From the NCBI GenBank assembly GCA_004794785.1, contig SJOL01006480.1:855936-919935 (forward strand): a stretch of 64,000 bases of DNA, written 5' to 3'. Under the pieces are notes generated by a model. That model had not been told where the DNA came from. It worked only from the letters and a program-made list of their open reading frames with translations, and did no database searches. Positions 57,681 to 64,000 of the stretch are shown piece by piece; positions within the stretch are counted from its first letter, which is position 1, and every line of letters begins with the position of its first letter. Position numbers and translations under genes: made by a program. This DNA comes from Opisthorchis felineus (taxonomy: Eukaryota; Platyhelminthes; Trematoda; Opisthorchiida; Opisthorchiidae).

Positions 57681-59707
57681 ACAGTGCGCAAACAGCATGG
57701 AACACTGACTGGGTTGGGCACTCGACCGGCAGTTGGAATGCAGGGGCCATCTCATGAGCACAGACATTAAGCGATAGTGCTTTATGTGCCTGAATTCAGA
57801 TGTAGTAGAGCCCATTTAATATTCCTGTTCAAGTGAGCTAAGTAGTACGGACATGTGGAGCTACTGTACTCATTTTAATCTGTACATGTGAAACAAACTA
57901 GGAGCCAAATTTAGAAATTGAAAATTTAGCGGATAAACGGTCCTCTGGAAATGTACCAGTCAGCCCACTGAAAGACTTGGGTGCCTAACAAACCCTAGCC
58001 ACTGAAGGCTACAACAGCTGGCCATTTTAGATGAAAAATGCGAAAATGTGACAGAGATATACAGCTATCTGCCGTTATTTGACGATCGTAAATAGAATCG
58101 GTTGTTTTTCTGGTACTGTAGAGGACAGTCGGGCACTGCGCAACATGGTGAGCCCTGTTACCTTAACTGGATAAGCAGTGATAACCGATGGTAAAAAGGT
58201 TAAAAAAGTTTAGAAACGTAAACAGCGTTACTATCGGTCAGGTTTCACTGCAGCCTCTACAACTTCAATCTGACAAACACTGCTATCATTTTGCTACATT
58301 GAAGTTTGATCGCGAGGACCCATCCAGTTTACACCCAGCTGAATCGATCTTCCAACACCAATATTTTAACCACCCACGACGTCAGTATCATAGGAGAACT
58401 TAAACGACATCCGGATTTTTTTAATAGTTTATGACTGAAAGTAGAAAACCAAATGTGCTCCTACTCGCTGCTCAGGAAGGAATGAACAGGCTCGCAGAAT
58501 CAATATGTGCCAATTATTGGGGGTTTCTATCAAAGCAACAAACAACACGGTCACATGTCTGATTGACTGCATTGAACAAAATAATTCTGTCAGCTGCTTC
58601 TATCAAACGTTGTCCGGCAGTTACAAGAGCCATGGGTCACACTTTCTCAAGGTAGAAATTATGTCCCTTCAGACGGCCATCCTAGTCCTTGGGACCTGAT
58701 ACGACAACCACCGACCTGAAACACGTGAGCTTCGGCTCGCCAAAGAAGGTCTCTAGCCTTACTGACGACCATTCACAACAGGTATCTGTCAGCTACGCAG
58801 TTTAGGATAAGCCTGCCTGACAAGTAGAAAAATCCGTACAGAGTCCCAAGAAGTCAAAACGCTACCATAAATCGGCCTATATAGTCAGTCTTTTTCAATT
58901 TGTATGTTCGAAACCATCGTCCTCAGTGGAAGTCAACGCTTTTATTCTCCTTCGTGCTTTACAGAAATGACAAAGGACCCCACAGCAAGTACTCTTGAAC
59001 TTTCTACGGCAACAACAAACCTTATAAAATCCTTCAGCCATTGGTTAACTCTGGCACTTGACGGTTGCTTCTAGATCTTTCGTTAAGCAGCAGTCAATGT
59101 CAAAGGTGTAGCCCTTTACCACAGCATTTTTTCTTATGCAAATCTGTTGACCTATAAACCTATCTAGTCGAGAACCTGCTGTTCTGCAGCCTTGTACTTA
59201 ACAGTAAATAAAATTGCTTCGTAGTAGTTATTTATCGCCCTTCCAGCAGTTCGTACGCCTCATGCAATGACCTACTCAGTGTTTATTGTAAAGCTATCCA
59301 TCTCCGCCACCCTTGTACTCTAACTATAGAGTTTTGACATTCCATCCCACACAAACGGTATTCAGCTACAATCAACATAACCTCATGAAGTTTGTCCCAC
59401 TTTACAACCATGTCAAACAACCAAACAGGTATTGGTGACCTACGACTCATTTACTTCTTTAGCTGGCTCTGAACAGCAAAGATGTATTGGCCGAATCCAT
59501 CAAACATCAAGTAGCGTCAAGTTTCAGTAATCATCTACTCATTTTTAGCAAATACGTGACTTATGCGAGGATATATAACCTCATATGCTCTGCTTTCAAA
59601 CACTAACCAGCCTACGTACCCCCGAAGGATCTGATAAGAACCGCTGATCTCAACTTCTTGGAAAAAATGCCATTAGAATTGATCTTATAAACATTATTGA
59701 ATCAAAT
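57681..59707. other. No recognisable gene
   Basis: Short frames without domains. A TTATTTGAC string at about 58075 repeats a motif from 55.0 kb. Nothing else was assigned. Confidence 0.4.
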
Positions 59708-59720
59708 CACGATGCATACT

Positions 59721-59904
59721 AGTCTTTCAGCTGTAACGCTGTTTTGGTGCCTAGCTGCCATGTTACCCGAAGGAAGCACGAAGGCTTTGATACTGACGGT
59801 TTGTCTAACCATAGACAAGAGAAGTCGAGATGCAGAGATCGGATTCGAACCACGGTTGTTCCGGTCAGTAAATTTGTGCTTTAACCACTGAGCTATCTCG
59901 CCTA
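59721..59904 (-). mobile_element. tRNA-derived SINE, full length, perfect 13-bp target duplication
   Basis: Minus-strand copy: GGCGAGATAGCTCAGTGG (A box) and GTGGTTCGAATCCGATC (B box). The body is diverged and the hairpin changed (GGCACCAAAACAGCG), then TTACAGCTGAAAGA. It is flanked by CACGATGCATACT at 59708-59720 and 59905-59917. The head fits tRNA promoter consensus well despite the drifted 3' half. Confidence 0.92.
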
Positions 59905-59917
59905 CACGATGCATACT

Positions 59918-60480
59918 GGCTTTGCCTTAAAATCATCTTCGCCAACTCACAAAGCTACATACAAATAAAGGGTAAGAAACGGCTTTTTAAACTAGACAAT
60001 GCCTGGTGATATTACGAAGAATCCCCTTACAAGATCATATGGCGGGACCTCAATATTCCTTGAATCACCTATTCCTTTATTCCGATAAGATAGAATTAGC
60101 TCATTTCACCAGGTGTCAAGCTAAGAGCTGATTATGAGGTCATAAACAAGCACTCCAACTAACGCAGAACGGCCATTTATGCATTGTAAACCAGTAATGG
60201 TTTTACGCGCTCTTTTAAAATGACGGTCGACGCTCTGTTTGGGCAGGATAGCTTCATCTTCATCAATCTAGTCATTGTTGTGACACGTAGACAGACATAC
60301 TACAGCTGAGGAAGGCACACACTCATTTGAAGTCTCCCGCAGGTGATGTTAGATAAAAACCGGACGTCCCTCAAAAAGTCGCTGCGTGTTTTGAGAGTCA
60401 TAAACTCAAAACCGTCTCTCTACTGGCAAAAGAACTAGTTGCGTCACTAACGAAACGCAACCAAATTTATCTAATACTTT
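59918..60480. other. No recognisable gene
   Basis: No domains or repeat matches seen. Confidence 0.35.
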
Positions 60481-61235
60481 ATACGCTCCGGTACAGTAGA
60501 TGAAAGAGCAATGGCCCCAGTTTACAAAAAAACTGTAAATTACAGGCCACTTCCTCACTTCTCTGTGCCGTCCAAATTTATGGGTTTATTCGTGGCCGAC
60601 CAGTTGCGAACGTCTCAATATGCCATCAGCCTAGCATTGTAATTTTCGAAAGCCGGGGTCATGTCTAGCAATGGATCCCGACAAAGAACGTGAGGTTACT
60701 ATAATCTAATTCAACCTTCACAGGATAGTTGACCGCACATAGCATGAAATCTTGCGAAAAAGCTGCATGAATGCAGCGCCCGTGGTTTTCTTATAGAAAG
60801 GCTTTGCTAGTGTCTACAAAACAGAATCACTGTGTTTCAGGTTAGTAGAACACTCTTTGAGTTTTCAGTCAGCTTACCAGAGCGGGTTCTGGGGCCAGTT
60901 TTCTTCCTCGTTTTCATTAGCGACCTACCTACCCAACAACCATTCCGAATGTTGACCTAGGTTTGATCTGAAGATCTTGAAAAATCATCTGTGCTTCTCC
61001 CAAAAGAAAAATAATACATGCAGACCTACAAGTGGCCAAACGTTAATCACCTGTGAGAAGTGCCACACGCCACCACCGGCCATACATCTTGGACTCGCAA
61101 GTACGTCCGCATATAGACCGTGAGAAAAGTCTAAGAGTGATCGTACAGCTAGGCCTAAATGTTACTGCCCAGTGCAGGAAGTTGGCAAGCATATCGAGTA
61201 AACACCTCAGACTATTACAGCTCTTGAACTAATAG
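60481..61235 (+). mobile_element. Jockey/CR1-like LINE RT relic
   Basis: Plus-strand remnant in shifting frames: MAPVYKKTVNYRPLPHFSVP and SKFMGLFVADQLRTS (the IFKKG..NYRPVSLTSVPCKVME..I..QL block), VLGPVFFLVFISDLP (the SVLGPLLFLIFINDLP block), EKCHT.HLG, and REKSLRVIVQLGLNVTAQCR (the EKDLGVIVDxxL block). Order and spacing match a Jockey/CR1-clade RT. The catalytic box is not readable. Confidence 0.75.
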
Positions 61236-63299
61236 AACATCTATCCTCACACATTAAATTTGCTCGTATCTGGCCGTGTGGTGGCTTGAGCGTAGGGCAC
61301 TCAGCTCAAGCGTAATCAGTAAATACTGGAAATTGCACAACACTGGGCTAATAACTTGGCCCGAAGGCTCCCAAATGCTCCATACAGCCAGTGCGTTTAA
61401 TTCATTCGGCTGTACTTTGTGGCCTACAGGAAAATAAAGTACAATTTCATACGACTTAGGACAGTATATTCCACCAACTACTCAACCTCATCAGCACTGA
61501 AAAACTACACAGGCCATGAACCAAAATGTCCTTCCTACATGACCGTTTAAACTGATGTTGCTATTTGTACTGCTTACTTGTTGGCCGCGTGTGGGACCCT
61601 CTTCTTACATACAGCGGTTCTGTCTCCACGATACCGGTGTTCGAACACAGACTTTATATGTAATGGGAGCTGAACCACACTGTTGCCCAACCAAACCCAG
61701 TGGAGCGTTAAAAACTTGCACAATCCTAATAATCCTATGAATCTTGTGGGTTCCATGAATAACCAACAGAATCCAAACGAATGAGTCAACTTCCAACAAG
61801 AGAGTAGAGAACATTACTTTATCCAGAATCTGCTCCAATTAAAGGAACTCTTACACTCACCAAAACTGACCAACTGTGAAGACAGTAGAACACAAGTTTT
61901 GAAGGATAGTCTGATGTCCATGGGCGTGGCTACCGCAGCGCGTAAGGCTTGTAATGAACATGTAGAAACCGCTCCTTTAAACACGCGCCTTTGCCAAGCG
62001 GTAACCTCCACGGTGCCTCCAGGGAGTAAAAATTTGCAACACCCAACAGAATGCATGTCCACTGCGCCAACATTTCCAATTAGCGAACAACTCACTAACT
62101 CAACCACCAGCGATGACCCCAAAATCGGGTGGTTGAGGGATAAGTAAGAGCCGGTATGTCTGACATTACAAGTCGTGTAAAACGTCTTCCTTCAAGCTAC
62201 CTAGCTGTTAAAAAACATCCTGGGTTTATGTTGTTATTGTGTCGGACTGAAGCTTCATTGCACTCAAGCGCAATGGAATCTAGCAGTCGTGACTCGTGGA
62301 CTCGAAACTACCCCCCCCCCACACACACACTGAAATGTCGATCATCCAGCGAGAGGGAGGGAGAGACAGAGAGAAATAACCATTTATCAGAACATCGATA
62401 TTGATTGTGGATAAGTCAGCCGTAACAACACCATTTTTAGCATAAAACTAGCTCCTAGCGACAACTGCACGATGCCCTCGCATTCATGATCCCTTAAGCA
62501 ACATAAGGAGAGACGGTTTAGAATTATACCGGTGTTATGAGTCTTGATATTCTTATTCCGTCCCTTTGCTCAGCTGCTTGAACCTCCCAACCCTCTATCG
62601 AGGTTTCAACGCCAACTCACCGCCAAGACTTGTCTTAAACAATGAGCTTTAATTTGTCGTTCACTAAGTGTCCCGTGGGCGCAGTGACCATGTTTCCCGA
62701 GATTTTCATAATTTTCAAGTGTGGGTGCTATTCATTGACTTCATATCTGGACAGCACCAGTCTGATAATTTAGCAAAGTTTTGTGAGTGTCGCTTTTCGG
62801 GATTTCGTAACAGTCCTAGTTCTTGAAAAGCTGTAGCACAGCTTGGAACTACAAGAGCCAAGTCACTGCTCAAAGCTATCCACACCTCTACAGGGATCAG
62901 GGACTGTACAGAAAAAGGGAGAATGGGGATTGTGGTAGACCAAGTTAGATCCTGAAAATAGTACAAAGCCTCTTTTCCCCATAAGAAAACATTGACCCCC
63001 GTCGTCCGTGAAGAAAAGCAAACCTGACAATCGCCCCTCGTTAGTTCAGTCACAGATATTCCGAAGCTTCTTTACAAGTATGTACGCAGACAGCATACTA
63101 TAAAACAAAATATATATCCTATTTGAAACAGACGGTAATTTGACCTTTACCACTGATTAAATAGCTGATACCCCATAAAAATGTCTCCATCTACAGGCAC
63201 TCATATTGCCTCAAACATCCAATCTCCTTCCTAAGGCGGCAGCCCCGGCCACACAAAATTCACTGCATCAGCTGTGGAACCTGGTCCACAGAATTTAAA
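61236..63299. other. No recognisable gene; C-run/CA microsatellite
   Basis: Contains C10 followed by (AC)5 at 62311-62330 and a GA-rich stretch at 62347-62376. Open frames overlap on both strands without recognised domains. Confidence 0.4.
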
Positions 63300-63560
63300 A
63301 TGGAAGGTTTAGACTGAGGTCAACAGCCAGTTCAAAGGCTCTCCTCTTCCTGCATGTAGCCTCGTTGGGGCACTGACCGAGTTCTCCGTCACGGACAGAC
63401 TGGATCTTACCGTGGCTTGACGGTTTGTGCACTTCTATAATCCACTGAGCTATGCTGGGTAGTGTAAGTTTGACGCTCACAGAGCCTCTCGTACCAGGCT
63501 GGCCAATAGGTAGAGGTCTGAATAGCACAGTCCCCTAATGCTCCAGGCTGGGAAGTGGGA
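63300..63560 (-). repeat. Dispersed repeat, copy at right edge
   Basis: Reverse complement matches 1-190: GGGGACTGTG, CAGACCTCTACC, CAGCCTGGTACGAGAGGCTC, GCATAGCTCAGTGGATT, CACAAACCGTCAAGCCACGG and CAGTCTGTCCGTGACGG. A minus-strand frame is open through the unit (63528-63295, with RPLPIGQPGTRGSVSVKL). The other copy keeps similar residues (RPLPIDQPGMRDSASV) but then breaks. The family is unknown to me; it may have been coding. Confidence 0.6.
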
Positions 63561-64000
63561 CGTGTTTGGCAGCTTGCTCATAAGCACTGTAGGCTTTTCT
63601 GATGGTCGTACGCCAACCATCACTACCCTGTAATTATGCATTTGAGACACGGTCTTTGGCTGAGAACTCGAATAGCTCTCCTATCTGGGCTTGGGTGCTC
63701 CGGCAGTATCCAAGCTATGAATTGACGTGGTCGCACGGCAGTGACGCGCCATCATTCTCATCTGATGTTGCTATCAATGATGATGACCAACTTAGTTCCA
63801 TCAGAATCTACTGGACGATTCCTGCGCACGCGTGCAGCGGAAAAATGATGTTGTTGCTTTAATTAATACAAGCTCTGGGCTACATCTCTACCATTACTCT
63901 CAAAAGTCATAAAACCATAGCAGAACAACTCCAATCATTTCTGGAGCAGCAATAAACGCATTCGAATAAGCAATGAGTGATGGTACCTGACTAATCTGAT
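63561..64000. other. No recognisable gene
   Basis: One 86-codon plus frame (63602-63862) without a known domain. Nothing else was seen. Confidence 0.35.

Noticed and set aside
1..64000. CRISPR arrays, bacterial operons, phage or plasmid features
   Set aside because: No regularly spaced repeats, no ribosome binding site-led gene runs and no prokaryotic proteins were found; content is eukaryotic repeats and split exons.

Overview
This window is eukaryotic nuclear DNA from an animal. There are no operons or ribosome binding sites, and what coding sequence can be recognised is split by GT/AG introns. The repeat content is mainly RTE-like non-LTR retrotransposons whose proteins resemble those of parasitic flatworms, a Penelope-like element (PLE), and a tRNA-derived SINE family with ATT-type tails. 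My best guess is a parasitic flatworm, most likely a digenean trematode (a cestode is possible). That assignment is inference from the repeat families, not from a diagnostic gene.

The only host gene I can name is a small C-terminal-domain phosphatase (SCP/CTDSP family, HAD superfamily) on the minus strand. Three of its exons are visible and all are in phase 0: a long 5' exon (26648-27613) with the family's basic/Cys-Cys N-terminus and a long Ser/Pro-rich extension, a catalytic exon (22022-22126) with the DLDET motif, and a KRPHLDEF / FTAS exon (3614-3706). The gene spans at least 24 kb. Its introns hold the PLE (8.2-10.9 kb), several SINEs and a cluster of RTE copies (18.6-21.6 kb). One short exon expected between 3.7 and 22.0 kb, and the 3' exons, were not found. 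A second candidate minus-strand exon of unknown function lies at 46252-46479.

From 28 to 45.5 kb the DNA is almost wholly transposon debris. A minus-strand 'family 2' RTE (29.2-33.6 kb) carries two 'family 1' RTE fragments inserted in opposite orientations. A second family 2 copy (37.5-40.5 kb) is split by a SINE with a perfect 13-bp target duplication. A divergent family 1 element lies at 41.1-43.1 kb, followed by a recent large palindrome at 43.47-43.94 kb. From 46.7 to 51.3 kb there is a block with strong purine/pyrimidine strand skew, ending in a SINE-like element that carries a well-formed hammerhead ribozyme (minus strand, 51250-51300). The last 12 kb hold old Jockey/CR1-like and RTE relics, one SINE with a 13-bp target duplication, and at the right edge a repeat that also occupies the left edge of the window.

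The most notable observations are two hammerhead-like ribozyme motifs in different contexts (a tailed SINE-like element and the PLE 3' region), and a shared 3' terminal sequence between the SINE family and family 2 RTE. The shared terminus suggests that the SINE is mobilised by that RTE's reverse transcriptase.
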